The position numbers were made by a program, and so were the translations under genes. From NCBI GenBank assembly GCA_945877045.1, contig CAMCQW010000011.1, positions 1 through 15,798 of the forward strand: a stretch of 15,798 nt of DNA, read 5' to 3'. This document shows, in pieces, positions 1 through 8,053 of this stretch (position 1 is its first letter; every line of letters starts with the position of its first letter). The notes under the pieces are model-generated. The model was not told the origin of the DNA. It saw only the letters and a program-made list of their open reading frames with translations, and did not search any database. Source of the stretch: Chryseobacterium gleum. Lineage in GTDB: Bacteria > Bacteroidota > Bacteroidia > Flavobacteriales_D > Crocinitomicaceae.

Positions 1-40
1 AAAGAATCATAAAACAATAAACGAAAGCGTTTAGAAATTA
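1..40 (+). other. 3' tail of an upstream unit, with a small hairpin
   Basis: Read in frame 2, positions 2-34 give a short peptide ending KTINESV and a TAG stop at 32-34, so this could be the last codons of a gene that begins outside the window. The other two forward frames stop at 10-12 and 18-20, so the true end cannot be decided. A perfect 6-bp hairpin lies at 18-33 (TAAACG, loop AAAG, CGTTTA). It has no T-tract of its own and sits just ahead of the stronger terminator at 41-67. Confidence 0.3.
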
Positions 41-67
41 AAAGGGTCTGCTAGCAGGCCCTTTTTT
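41..67. terminator. Rho-independent terminator, probably bidirectional
   Basis: A 10-bp stem pairs 41-50 with 55-64 around the loop CTAG, with one T-G wobble at 47/58, and runs into a T-tract at 62-67 on the plus strand. Read on the minus strand, the same stem is followed by TTTTAATTT and starts just after the stop codon of the leftward DUF2279 gene at 69. It can therefore end both the unseen rightward unit and the leftward gene. The stem and T-tract are seen directly; bidirectional use is inferred. Confidence 0.85.
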
Positions 68-68
68 A

Positions 69-944
69 TTAAAAAGAAATTGGTTTGAATGATAGATTTC
101 CTTGCTGAATCATAAGCGCAGAAAAAGGTATTTTAATCATATTTAATTGTGCTAACACTTTTTTAAGAGTGGGGTTTTTAATTGGAAGACGCGTTAAATC
201 GATGTCTAGTGAAACCAAAAATTGACGAGCGGCCCGAAAATCAAGGTATGCATCCTGATCTCCCACCAATTTCTGATCGACAGAATACCCAAGGCTGAGA
301 CATAACCAATTCATTTTTTTTACTGATGGTGCAAAACCTCCGATGGGGAAACTAAACCAATACGTTTGGCCGTTATAATCTTTTAATAATTGCTCAGGGA
401 AATTTTTTCCCAAAACTTCAGGACGATATGCAGCATATTTACTCGGGAAGAAAGAAAATTTCGGAAGTACAAGTTGCTTCTTAAAAATTAACTCCTGAGA
501 CAAATACAAGGCGCCCCCCGAAAAATTAGCCAATACATCATAAGTTGAAAACCCCCACCCTTGATTATAAGCATCCATGAATTCAAGCGCTCCTAAATAA
601 CTCATTCCAATTCCAAATCCTATCCACGGATATGATTTTTTCACCCCTGACCAACGGTATAAGTCCCCGGCTTTTTGACTTAACAAATAACCAGAAAATC
701 CGTGACCAAACTTATCCATCTGCATCCAATTTGATCCATCATTATAAAAGTGAAAGGTTGATTTTGGGAATTCCGCATACCAAACATCATATAAAGCAAT
801 CAAACTTGATGCATAGCCAAGTCCAATTATGCTCGAAGAAAGAATTACTCTTTTCTTAGTAGGAATTGAGTCTTGAGGACTCGATTGTCCCCAATTTATT
901 TGCTGGGAAAATAGAAATGCGGAAAGAAAAATAGCACGTTTCAT
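69..944 (-). CDS. DUF2279 (YfiM-like) exported protein
   Basis: Exported protein of unknown function, 291 residues. I chose the ATG at 944 because it puts a signal peptide at the very N-terminus (MKRAIFLSAF..., likely cleavage near Q20). An in-frame ATG at 968 would add eight residues ahead of it. The core matches what I recall of the DUF2279 family: QMDKFGHGFSGY at residues 75-86 and an EFMDAYNQGWGFSTYDVLAN block at 121-140. The polar residues D77, H81, E121, D124 and D136 are therefore likely functional. A hydrophobic stretch lies at about 33-52 and another at 108-120, so it may be membrane-associated. It is transcribed alone, divergent from the LOG gene, and ends at the terminator at 41-67. 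The family call rests on motif memory; no reaction is assigned. Confidence 0.8.
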   Translation of the reverse strand: MKRAIFLSAFLFSQQINWGQSSPQDSIPTKKRVILSSSIIGLGYASSLIALYDVWYAEFPKSTFHFYNDGSNWMQMDKFGHGFSGYLLSQKAGDLYRWSGVKKSYPWIGFGIGMSYLGALEFMDAYNQGWGFSTYDVLANFSGGALYLSQELIFKKQLVLPKFSFFPSKYAAYRPEVLGKNFPEQLLKDYNGQTYWFSFPIGGFAPSVKKMNWLCLSLGYSVDQKLVGDQDAYLDFRAARQFLVSLDIDLTRLPIKNPTLKKVLAQLNMIKIPFSALMIQQGNLSFKPISF

Positions 945-965
945 GAATCGAAGGTAGGAATAAAA

Positions 966-993
966 CAAAAATCATAACGTTATGCGGATGCAA
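966..993 (-). promoter_or_regulatory. Possible promoter for the DUF2279 gene
   Basis: On the minus strand GATTTTTG (973-966) differs at one base from the Bacteroidota -7 consensus TAnnTTTG. A TTG of the -33 type (993-991) lies 17 bases upstream, inside the accepted 17-23 spacing. The -7 element ends 21 bases before the start codon at 944. The match is imperfect and the region is AT-rich, so this is tentative. Confidence 0.3.
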
Positions 994-997
994 ATTA

Positions 998-1005
998 TAC
1001 TTTTG
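998..1005 (+). promoter_or_regulatory. Promoter -7 element for the LOG-family gene
   Basis: TACTTTTG matches the Bacteroidota -7 consensus TAnnTTTG exactly and ends 20 bases before the ATG at 1026. No clear -33 TTG is present at 17-23 bases upstream. It sits in the divergent intergenic region next to the possible leftward promoter. Confidence 0.6.
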
Positions 1006-1025
1006 TATTTAGTAAGAAAAATAGT

Positions 1026-1709
1026 ATGGAAAATATTCGAAAAGATTGGAATGATATAAAGAGCAATGATAGTTGGTCTATTTTTAAGATAATGTCCGAG
1101 TTTGTAGAGGCCTATGATAGAATGTCAAAAATTGGCCCTTGTGTTTCGATATTTGGTTCAGCTAGAACGAAAGAGGAAAATCCCTACTACACACTATCAG
1201 TAGATTTGGCGCAACGTTTGGCCGAGAAAGGATTTGGAATAATTTCGGGAGGCGGACCAGGCATTATGGAGGCAGCTAATAAGGGTGCGCAAAAAGGCAA
1301 GGGTCCATCGGTTGGGTTAAATATCGATTTGCCTTTTGAGCAGCACCACAATCCATATATTGATCCGCAACACAATTTAGAGTTTGACTATTTCTTTGTG
1401 CGAAAAGTTATTTTTGTTCGGTATTCTCAAGCTTTTGTCATTATGCCAGGTGGATTCGGGACCTTGGACGAATTTTTTGAAGCGCTAACACTAATACAAA
1501 CAAACAAAATTGCAAAGAGACCCATTGTATTGGTTGGACGAAAATACTGGAGCGGGCTCATAACTTGGATTGAAGAAAGCATGTTAGGGGAAGAAAACAA
1601 CATTTCGGCACAAGATCTTTCGCTTTTTAAACTTGTTGATACAGCAGACGAGGCCGTAGCATATATTGAAGAGTTTTTTAGTTCGAATTTATTGTCTCCT
1701 AACTTTTAA
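1026..1709 (+). CDS. LOG-family Rossmann-fold protein (TIGR00730 type)
   Basis: Probable nucleoside 5'-monophosphate phosphoribohydrolase of the LOG (lonely guy) family, 227 residues, cytosolic. The two diagnostic motifs are intact: GGGPGIMEAA from residue 75 and PGGFGTLDE from residue 141. In the family these form the nucleotide-binding and catalytic site, where the second motif's Glu and an upstream Arg cleave the N-glycosidic bond of an AMP-type substrate. In bacteria the physiological substrate is often unclear, so a cytokinin-type role should not be assumed. An N-terminal extension of about 38 residues precedes the Rossmann core, as is common in Bacteroidota members. It has its own promoter element at 998-1005. 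The gap to the next gene contains another promoter element, so it is probably monocistronic. Confidence 0.92.
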   Translation: MENIRKDWNDIKSNDSWSIFKIMSEFVEAYDRMSKIGPCVSIFGSARTKEENPYYTLSVDLAQRLAEKGFGIISGGGPGIMEAANKGAQKGKGPSVGLNIDLPFEQHHNPYIDPQHNLEFDYFFVRKVIFVRYSQAFVIMPGGFGTLDEFFEALTLIQTNKIAKRPIVLVGRKYWSGLITWIEESMLGEENNISAQDLSLFKLVDTADEAVAYIEEFFSSNLLSPNF

Positions 1710-1728
1710 TAATCTCAATCACATTTAA

Positions 1729-1736
1729 TATCTTTG
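1729..1736 (+). promoter_or_regulatory. Promoter -7 element for the PASTA gene
   Basis: TATCTTTG is an exact TAnnTTTG match located only 10 bases before the ATG at 1747. Transcription starting about 4-8 bases downstream of the element would give a leader of a few bases or none. No TTG occurs at the expected -33 distance. Confidence 0.6.
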
Positions 1737-1746
1737 CTAATATACT

Positions 1747-2559
1747 ATGCAATTACTTCAAGACATTAAGCTATTTGTTTTATCAAAGCATTTTGTTAAA
1801 CATGCAGGATTGGTGATACTCTTTTATTTGTCAACCATCTTAATGACAATGCTATACCTGCACATTTCCACCAATCATGGAGAAAAAATTACGGTGCCTA
1901 ATTTTGCGGGAATGGATTCTGAAAAAGCCATAGCCCTAATCGAAGACTTGGATTTAGCCTACGAAATAAGGGACTCTGTTTATCGACCCGATTTACCACA
2001 AGGAACCGTAATTTCACAAAATCCATTACCAACAAGTTACTCCCTCTTATATACGAAATCAGGAAGGACGATCAGTTTAAGGGTGTCAAAAAATTCAGAT
2101 TTGACGGAAATGCCTAGTTTAATTGATAAACAAATAAAATTCGCAGAAGGTATCCTAACCAATAGAGGATTAAAATACATCATTAAATACAAAGCAACAA
2201 GTGAAGCGAATGGAGCCGTTTTGGAACAGTTATTCCGCGGTAAAAAAATCAATGGTGGAGTTAAAATTCCAATAGGATCAAGGATAACATTAATTGTTGG
2301 TCAAAACGATGTTGGGGAACCAATATTAACTCCAAATTTAATTGGTTTATCTTATTCGGAGATGCTTGCTACATTGAGGTCGTTAGGTGTTCCTTTTTCG
2401 ATTTATTGCAACGATTGCTCTACATTAGAAGACTCACTTTCAGCCAGAGTAATAATCCAAAGTCCTGAATACTTATCGGATTCCTTAACCATACCAAAAT
2501 CAACTCCATTTTCAATTACTATTCAGAAAAATGAAGGCGTTGATATTGATAATCAATAA
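1747..2559 (+). CDS. Membrane-anchored PASTA-domain protein
   Basis: Single-pass inner-membrane protein, 270 residues. A short basic cytoplasmic N-terminus is followed by one transmembrane segment at about 20-40, then three PASTA domains in the periplasm at roughly 46-114, 119-185 and 193-261. Each begins with a proline-containing turn such as VPNFAGM, MPSLIDK or TPNLIGL. PASTA domains are known from penicillin-binding proteins and Ser/Thr kinases, where some bind peptidoglycan fragments. No kinase or transpeptidase domain is fused here, so this is a stand-alone PASTA protein, a form I have seen in Bacteroidota next to rluD. The third domain has an unusual CNDC motif (C221, C224) that could form a disulfide in the oxidising periplasm. 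The next gene starts 3 bases after this stop, implying co-transcription. A role in cell-wall sensing or scaffolding is inference. Confidence 0.88.
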   Translation: MQLLQDIKLFVLSKHFVKHAGLVILFYLSTILMTMLYLHISTNHGEKITVPNFAGMDSEKAIALIEDLDLAYEIRDSVYRPDLPQGTVISQNPLPTSYSLLYTKSGRTISLRVSKNSDLTEMPSLIDKQIKFAEGILTNRGLKYIIKYKATSEANGAVLEQLFRGKKINGGVKIPIGSRITLIVGQNDVGEPILTPNLIGLSYSEMLATLRSLGVPFSIYCNDCSTLEDSLSARVIIQSPEYLSDSLTIPKSTPFSITIQKNEGVDIDNQ

Positions 2560-2562
2560 GAA

Positions 2563-4767
2563 ATGAAAAAAAGTGTCCTAATTATCTTTGGTGTTTTTGT
2601 TTGTGCTTCCTTCTTTTCTCAAGGAATTAGTATTGGTGAATCAAGCCAAAACCTAAAGCTTACACCTGTCCAAATTAAGAAAGACCTTAACTCGATAGAT
2701 AGCTCATTCATCTATTTTGTTGATACCTTAGCACTCCCCTTTTTCGATGATTTCTCCTCCAATAAATTTCAAGAATATACTCCAAATTATAGTGCGCCAG
2801 GAATTTCAAGTCAGGTATACTATAGACTAAAAGACGCCTCCACTAATGCTATCATTTCAACTAATTCAAGCTATACAAACCAAGTAACCTTTAGGAGAAC
2901 CTATAATGCAACAACAACAACTACATTTGATGTTCCATTCTCCGATACCTTACTTAAGGTTGGTAATTTATTGAGTTACCCGGTGGTTTACAATACATTA
3001 AGTTTGTATCCGCCTTTCTATATCTATGACACAATTGGTATTCAAGATGTTAGCGATACCATTTGGATTGCAAATCCTGCGTATTTTCAAGATTCTGCTA
3101 GGCAGTTTTTTTTACCAATTAGTGATTCTTCGAAAATTTGGCTCGACCATTATGCCTACCATAATTATCGATTTGGCGTGAATCCACGTTCGTTGGGGCT
3201 TGTTACCTTTGACGGCTTAAATGAACAAGGCTACCCTTACCAAATTGGTACTACGGTTACCAATTACGGTGATAAATTAACATCTAAACCGATAAATTTA
3301 GGGAGCTTTTCTGCTTCAGATTCCGTGTATTTTAGCTTTTTATACCAACCACAAGGTCTTGGCGATGTGCCGGAAAATGGTGACTCATTATTATTGGAGT
3401 TTTATGCGCCTGAATTAAGTCAATGGTTCCATATTTGGAGCGTTTCTGGTGGGGCCACGATTCCTTTCAAAGCAGTTCATGTAAATGTGAATGACACCAA
3501 ATTTTTTAAACCGGGATTTCAATTTAGGTTTAGAAATTACGGCGGTCTATCAGGTGCATTAGACCATTTCCATGTTGATTATGTGCATCTTAGAAGTCTA
3601 TCTGCCTATAACGATACGACATTTAAAGATTTTGCTTTTTCAAACCCAATCAACACCCTGCTTAAAACATATACGTCTGTTCCATGGGACCATTATAAAG
3701 CAAGTGTTGGAAGTAAAATGACTGATTCCTTATTTGTAAATTTATACAATGGGAGCACCTCAGCGGAGAACTATCAAAATGGGCAACTGACGATTAATCA
3801 ATCCAGTTTACAACAAGGACTCTTTGTTCTTCCCGGGTTTCTCTTAGCAGAAGGCCAAATTAACTACAACCCACTTTCCTTTTTAGATTCCTACCATGAT
3901 TTAAGTATTGGATATGAATATAGCAGAGTGCTCCCGGGCATCTCTCAAGAATTCGATGTCGTTTGTGCGGCATCAGCTCAATTCCCTAATTTATATCAAA
4001 ACGACTCAACTTCATTTAACCAGTTATTCTCAAATTATTACAGTTATGATGATGGTTCCGCTGAAGCAGCATTTGGCCCAACAGGCACCCAAGCGCGACT
4101 TGCCATTCGATTTGACACCTATGAAGCGGATTCCCTCATTGGTGTGAATTTAAGTTTCTTACCTTCCGTCGTTGATGTTTCTCAAAAATTATTTCTACTT
4201 ACCGTATGGGATAATGATAACGGACAACCTGGAAATGTACTATATGAAGATGATGCCTTTTCTCCTCGGCAGCCAAGCTATGTAAATGGGAATAATAATT
4301 ACCAAAGCTACTATTTCGCGGATACAGTAAAGGTTGCTGTTGGCACTACATTTTTTGTAGGCTGGAGACAATTAGACCCAGACCGATTAAATTTAGGATT
4401 GGATAGAAATATAGACAATCATACTACTATACGTTATTCAGTAGACGGAGGAAACAATTGGTACACTGCTCCATTTAGTGGATCAGCGATGCTTCGCCCT
4501 ATTTTCTCCACATTAATCGATGCTACGCTCCAAACAAATGAAATGGAAGAAAAGGAATTAACTATTTATCCTAATCCAAGTAATGGAAAATTAACAGTGG
4601 AATTTCTACACGGGAATCAAGCGCCTTTATTTGTCTATAATCAACTCGGACAGCTAATGATTAGCACTGATTCAAATCAACTTGACCTCAGCCCTCTCAA
4701 TTCGGGCATCTATTTTATAAGCAGCCCAAATTATTCCACCAAAGTCTATAAAGTAATTAAATTGTGA
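2563..4767 (+). CDS. Large secreted protein with T9SS type A sorting domain
   Basis: Cell-surface or secreted protein, 734 residues, exported by Sec and then the type IX secretion system. A signal peptide (MKKSVLIIFGVFVCASFFSQ) occupies about residues 1-20. The C-terminal 76 residues (659-734) form a type A sorting domain, with YPNPSNG at 669-675, a central VYNQLGQL strand and LNSGIYF at 712-718. The region between is rich in aromatic, Ser, Thr and Asn residues and looks like stacked beta domains. LPFFDDFSS at 58-66 is a motif I associate with other large Bacteroidota secreted proteins. I recognise no catalytic domain, so the function is unknown. It lies 3 bases after the PASTA gene and its stop overlaps the rluD start. 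This suggests one operon and a conserved link worth checking. Confidence 0.88.
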   Translation: MKKSVLIIFGVFVCASFFSQGISIGESSQNLKLTPVQIKKDLNSIDSSFIYFVDTLALPFFDDFSSNKFQEYTPNYSAPGISSQVYYRLKDASTNAIISTNSSYTNQVTFRRTYNATTTTTFDVPFSDTLLKVGNLLSYPVVYNTLSLYPPFYIYDTIGIQDVSDTIWIANPAYFQDSARQFFLPISDSSKIWLDHYAYHNYRFGVNPRSLGLVTFDGLNEQGYPYQIGTTVTNYGDKLTSKPINLGSFSASDSVYFSFLYQPQGLGDVPENGDSLLLEFYAPELSQWFHIWSVSGGATIPFKAVHVNVNDTKFFKPGFQFRFRNYGGLSGALDHFHVDYVHLRSLSAYNDTTFKDFAFSNPINTLLKTYTSVPWDHYKASVGSKMTDSLFVNLYNGSTSAENYQNGQLTINQSSLQQGLFVLPGFLLAEGQINYNPLSFLDSYHDLSIGYEYSRVLPGISQEFDVVCAASAQFPNLYQNDSTSFNQLFSNYYSYDDGSAEAAFGPTGTQARLAIRFDTYEADSLIGVNLSFLPSVVDVSQKLFLLTVWDNDNGQPGNVLYEDDAFSPRQPSYVNGNNNYQSYYFADTVKVAVGTTFFVGWRQLDPDRLNLGLDRNIDNHTTIRYSVDGGNNWYTAPFSGSAMLRPIFSTLIDATLQTNEMEEKELTIYPNPSNGKLTVEFLHGNQAPLFVYNQLGQLMISTDSNQLDLSPLNSGIYFISSPNYSTKVYKVIKL

Positions 4768-5801
4768 CAGAAGATTTAGTAACTGAAAACGAACAAGGTC
4801 AAGAAGATGAATTATTTGAACATTATCGCTTCACAGCAGACCCCGGTCAAGATTTATTAAGAATTGATAAGTTTTTATTGGATCGTATTCCGAATACCTC
4901 ACGGAATAAAATTCAAGTAGCCGCTAGAAACGGTAATGTCCTAGTTAATGGAATTGTTGTAAAACAAAACTATCGGATAAAACCCCATGATGTTGTTTCC
5001 ATCGTAATGCCATTTCCGGTTAGAGAAATAGAACTAATCGCACAAAACATCCCGATTGATATAGTATATGAAGATGATGAGTTAATCATTGTTAATAAAT
5101 CAGTTAATATGGTCGTCCATCCTGGGTATGGAAACTATTCAGGGACATTATTAAATGCTTTAATTTATCATTTTAGTGAGCTGCCAAGCATGCCAAAAAA
5201 CTATTACGGAAGGCCTGGACTTGTGCACAGAATAGATAAGAATACATCCGGCGTTTTATTGGTAGCAAAAACAGAAGATGCCCTAACGCATTTGGCGAAA
5301 CAATTTTACGATAAAACAACCGAAAGAACCTATTGGGCATTGGTTTGGGGGGATGTTAAAGAAGCAGGGACTGTTGATAAAAATGTTGGGCGTTCCATAA
5401 AAAACAGAAAAATTATGGCTGTTTTTCCAGAAGGAGATGTTGGAAAACATGCCGTTACGCATTATTCTGTTTTAAAAAATTATGGATGGGTAACCTTACT
5501 TGAATGTCGCCTTGAAACAGGGCGAACACATCAAATAAGGGTACATTTACAGTCAATAGGGCATCCTTTATTCAATGATCCTGAATATGGCGGTAATAAA
5601 ATAATCCGAGGCCCAAATAATTTGAGCTATAAAAAATTTATAGATGACTGTTTTGAATTGCTGCCAGGCCAAGCGCTTCATGCCAAAACACTGGGCTTTA
5701 TACACCCAAGAAAAAAGACAAAAATGAGTTTTTCTTCCTCTTTAAATGATGGAATGGAAACATTAATTGAACGTTGGGAGAAATATACAATAGAAAATTA
5801 A
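4764..5801 (+). CDS. rluD: RluD-type 23S rRNA pseudouridine synthase
   Basis: RluA-family pseudouridine synthase, 345 residues, cytosolic, predicted to convert uridines of 23S rRNA (helix 69 for RluD) to pseudouridine. An S4 RNA-binding domain spans about residues 32-95, followed by the catalytic domain. The catalytic motif is HRIDKNTSG with nucleophile Asp158; the family usually has HRLD, so Ile replaces Leu conservatively. TGRTHQIRVH at 252-261 is the second conserved block. The start is GTG at 4764, which overlaps the TGA of the T9SS gene (GTGA). The next in-frame Met lies beyond the S4 domain, so GTG is needed. The acidic first 20 residues are not part of the S4 fold. RluA or RluC specificity cannot be excluded, but the S4 domain and length favour RluD/RluC. 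The overlap suggests translational coupling. Confidence 0.9.
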   Translation: MTEDLVTENEQGQEDELFEHYRFTADPGQDLLRIDKFLLDRIPNTSRNKIQVAARNGNVLVNGIVVKQNYRIKPHDVVSIVMPFPVREIELIAQNIPIDIVYEDDELIIVNKSVNMVVHPGYGNYSGTLLNALIYHFSELPSMPKNYYGRPGLVHRIDKNTSGVLLVAKTEDALTHLAKQFYDKTTERTYWALVWGDVKEAGTVDKNVGRSIKNRKIMAVFPEGDVGKHAVTHYSVLKNYGWVTLLECRLETGRTHQIRVHLQSIGHPLFNDPEYGGNKIIRGPNNLSYKKFIDDCFELLPGQALHAKTLGFIHPRKKTKMSFSSSLNDGMETLIERWEKYTIEN

Positions 5802-5812
5802 TTTTTTTTTTT

Positions 5813-5820
5813 TATTTTTG
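5813..5820 (+). promoter_or_regulatory. Possible promoter -7 element for the OmpA-family gene
   Basis: TATTTTTG matches TAnnTTTG and lies 40 bases before the ATG at 5861. It directly follows a 12-base T-run (5802-5813) after the rluD stop, which weakens the significance of the match. No -33 TTG is seen. A small inverted repeat, TAAGT/ACTTA, follows at 5827-5839. Confidence 0.45.
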
Positions 5821-5860
5821 CTTGGCTAAGTAAAACTTAACCGCTTACTAAATTGATTTT

Positions 5861-8002
5861 ATGAAAAATTTAATTTTAATCATTTGTTTCAATATTGCTT
5901 GTTTCAATGTAATGAATGCGCAGACTACTGTTCCAAAATATATTTCTGAAGCTATAAAATCCTTTGATGGTGGAAGGTATTTTGAAGCATTGCCTAAATT
6001 ACAAGAAGCCTATAGAAAATTGGGTGTCAAAGGAAAAAGCATCACTCAAAAGGGGGATATGGCCTACAGGGTAGCTGAATGTTATAGAAGCATGGATCAA
6101 TTCGACAAAGCAAATGAATGGTATGGCAGCTCAATAGAATTGAAGTATTACGAAATACAACCCGCACTTTATTTTTGGCAAGGAGAAATGCAACGAATGA
6201 TGGGTAAATTCGATGATGCTATTAAAAGTTATAAAGAATATCAAAAACGTAAATCAGCCAGTGATAATTCACACGATGCTACTGCTTCAATTAAAGCTTG
6301 TGAAATGTACAGAGATTTTGATGCCGAAGAATCTAGGTTCATTATCAAAAGTGAAGCAAAACTTAATAGAAAAGAATTCGATATGGCACCGTCATACATG
6401 GACAAAAAAGGGGCTGTTATTATTTTTGGGACAGGCAGAGAAGATTTAACAACCACTGCAAGAGATCCTATCACAGGTGAAAAATTCATGGATTTATGGA
6501 CGGCGGAATACGATGCAAAAGGTGCCATAATCAACATGAAAAGTTTAGACAATAATCAATTGATCAACACTTCAGATAATGAAGGCACTGCATGCATGGA
6601 TTCTAAAAAGAAAACAATATATTTTACAAGATGTCCATCGGTAGCAAAGCAAAATCTAGGTTGTGATATTTGGATGGCTGACAAAACCGGAGATGAATGG
6701 GAAAATGTAATGAAGATAAAATTAAAAAATAGCGATACCATTTCGGTTGGACATCCATGTATAACTGATGATGGGTTGATGTTAATTTTTGCAAGTGATA
6801 TGCCAGGTGGAATGGGTGGGAGAGATTTATGGTACGTTATGTATGATAAAAAGAATAAAAATTGGGATTCGATTCCAAAAAACATGGGTAAATTAATTAA
6901 TACAACAGGGAACGAACTTTTCCCATCTATGGGACCTAATGGAAAGTTATACTTTGCAAGTGACGGTCATCCGGGAATTGGTGGACTCGATATATTTTAT
7001 GCTTCTCGTACCAACGAAGAAAACACAAAAGAAAAGCCTGCAAGATGGGAGAACCCTACGAACATGATGCACCCAATCAATTCAACTTCAAATGACTATG
7101 CCATGGCAGATTTTGATGGGACAAAGGGTTATTTTACATCAGAAAGAAAGATAGGTGCCAATAAAGAATACACTCCTGATATTTGGAGTTTTTCAATACC
7201 TCCTGTTCTATTTGATTTGCGTGTAGTGGTTTACGAAGCAGGTAAAAAAGTTAAAAAGCTTTCAGATGCGAAGGTTGTTGTAAACGGATCTGACGGAAGT
7301 GTATGGGAAGGATTGACCAACGAGAAAGGATCCACAATAAAGTGGGAAAAGAAACAAGATGGTTCACGATACATCAATGGAGAGGTTAGTTATTCTATCA
7401 TTGCATCAAAAGACAAGTACTTTGCAAACAATAAAGGGGCAAAATGTACTACAGTTGGCTTAGACAAAAACCAAAGTTTTTTCTTAGAAATTCCTCTTTT
7501 ACCTAAATATGAACTTCGCACACCGGAGATTAGGTATTATTTAGACAAATGGACTTTTGTTGATGATAACACGATCAAATCAACTGACTCATTAAAGTTT
7601 TTAGATAGCTTACTTACCAATTACCCTGACATTACAATTGATTTATATTCTCATACAGATGCGAGGGATACAGAAAAGCATAACCAAGCTTTATCTGAAA
7701 ATCGTGCAAAAGCTGTTTATGTTTATTTAGTTGATCAGGTTGGTATAGATCCTCGTAGGATCAAGCCTGCTGGAAAAGGGGAAGGTTCTCCTGCAAAATG
7801 GATAGACGAAACTGGTAAAGAACAAATCTTAACTGAGGAGTATATAAACCAGTTTAAAGTAACAGACAAGGATAAATTTGAGAAATTACACCAAATTAAC
7901 CGTCGAACAGAGGTTAAAATTACAAGTGAGAATTTCAATCCATTAACGGCAGCACCGGCAGACCCAAATTGGAAAATATATACTGATCCATTGCCTCGAT
8001 AA
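5861..8002 (+). CDS. PorE-like protein: TPR, PD40 propeller, OmpA domain
   Basis: Envelope protein of 713 residues with the order signal peptide (1-20, cleavage after VMNA), TPR-like helices (about 24-135), PD40/WD40-like beta-propeller (about 170-440), a carboxypeptidase-regulatory-like beta domain (about 448-545) and an OmpA C-terminal domain (about 560-690). Propeller blades show at N240EGTACMD, SVGHPCITDDG (295-305) and NELFPSMGPNG (351-361). The OmpA domain keeps the peptidoglycan-binding Asp600 and Arg615, spaced 15 apart as in well-studied OmpA proteins, and NRRTEV at 680-685. This domain order is that of PorE, a T9SS protein linking the secretion apparatus to peptidoglycan. PorE is a lipoprotein, but I see no good lipobox here: Cys14 is preceded by NIA. 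No porP/sprF gene is adjacent, so a general OmpA-family paralogue is equally possible. Confidence 0.87.
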   Translation: MKNLILIICFNIACFNVMNAQTTVPKYISEAIKSFDGGRYFEALPKLQEAYRKLGVKGKSITQKGDMAYRVAECYRSMDQFDKANEWYGSSIELKYYEIQPALYFWQGEMQRMMGKFDDAIKSYKEYQKRKSASDNSHDATASIKACEMYRDFDAEESRFIIKSEAKLNRKEFDMAPSYMDKKGAVIIFGTGREDLTTTARDPITGEKFMDLWTAEYDAKGAIINMKSLDNNQLINTSDNEGTACMDSKKKTIYFTRCPSVAKQNLGCDIWMADKTGDEWENVMKIKLKNSDTISVGHPCITDDGLMLIFASDMPGGMGGRDLWYVMYDKKNKNWDSIPKNMGKLINTTGNELFPSMGPNGKLYFASDGHPGIGGLDIFYASRTNEENTKEKPARWENPTNMMHPINSTSNDYAMADFDGTKGYFTSERKIGANKEYTPDIWSFSIPPVLFDLRVVVYEAGKKVKKLSDAKVVVNGSDGSVWEGLTNEKGSTIKWEKKQDGSRYINGEVSYSIIASKDKYFANNKGAKCTTVGLDKNQSFFLEIPLLPKYELRTPEIRYYLDKWTFVDDNTIKSTDSLKFLDSLLTNYPDITIDLYSHTDARDTEKHNQALSENRAKAVYVYLVDQVGIDPRRIKPAGKGEGSPAKWIDETGKEQILTEEYINQFKVTDKDKFEKLHQINRRTEVKITSENFNPLTAAPADPNWKIYTDPLPR

Positions 8003-8007
8003 TTATT

Positions 8008-8038
8008 AAAAAGCGTTCTTAGGAAAGCTTTTTTTTTG
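8008..8038 (+). terminator. Rho-independent terminator after the OmpA-family gene
   Basis: AAAAAGC (8008-8014) pairs with GCTTTTT (8027-8033). After one G/A mismatch the stem continues with TTC (8016-8018) against GAA (8023-8025), closing on the loop TTAG. A T-tract runs from 8029 to 8037. It starts 6 bases after the stop codon and separates this gene from the DUF2851 set. Confidence 0.8.
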
Positions 8039-8046
8039 TATCTTTA
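8039..8046 (+). promoter_or_regulatory. Possible promoter -7 element for the DUF2851 set
   Basis: TATCTTTA differs from TAnnTTTG only at the last base. It abuts the T-tract of the preceding terminator and ends 7 bases before the ATG at 8054, so any transcript would have almost no leader. No -33 TTG is visible. Confidence 0.4.
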
Positions 8047-8053
8047 GTTGCAC

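Noticed and set aside
632..859. Forward reading frame of 75 codons inside the DUF2279 gene
   Set aside because: It lies opposite a well-supported exported protein with family motifs, has no recognisable domain and no promoter. It is a shadow.
5802..5820. T-run after rluD as a Rho-independent terminator
   Set aside because: There are 12 consecutive T's, but no stem-loop precedes them; the sequence before is the 3' end of rluD with no stable pairing.
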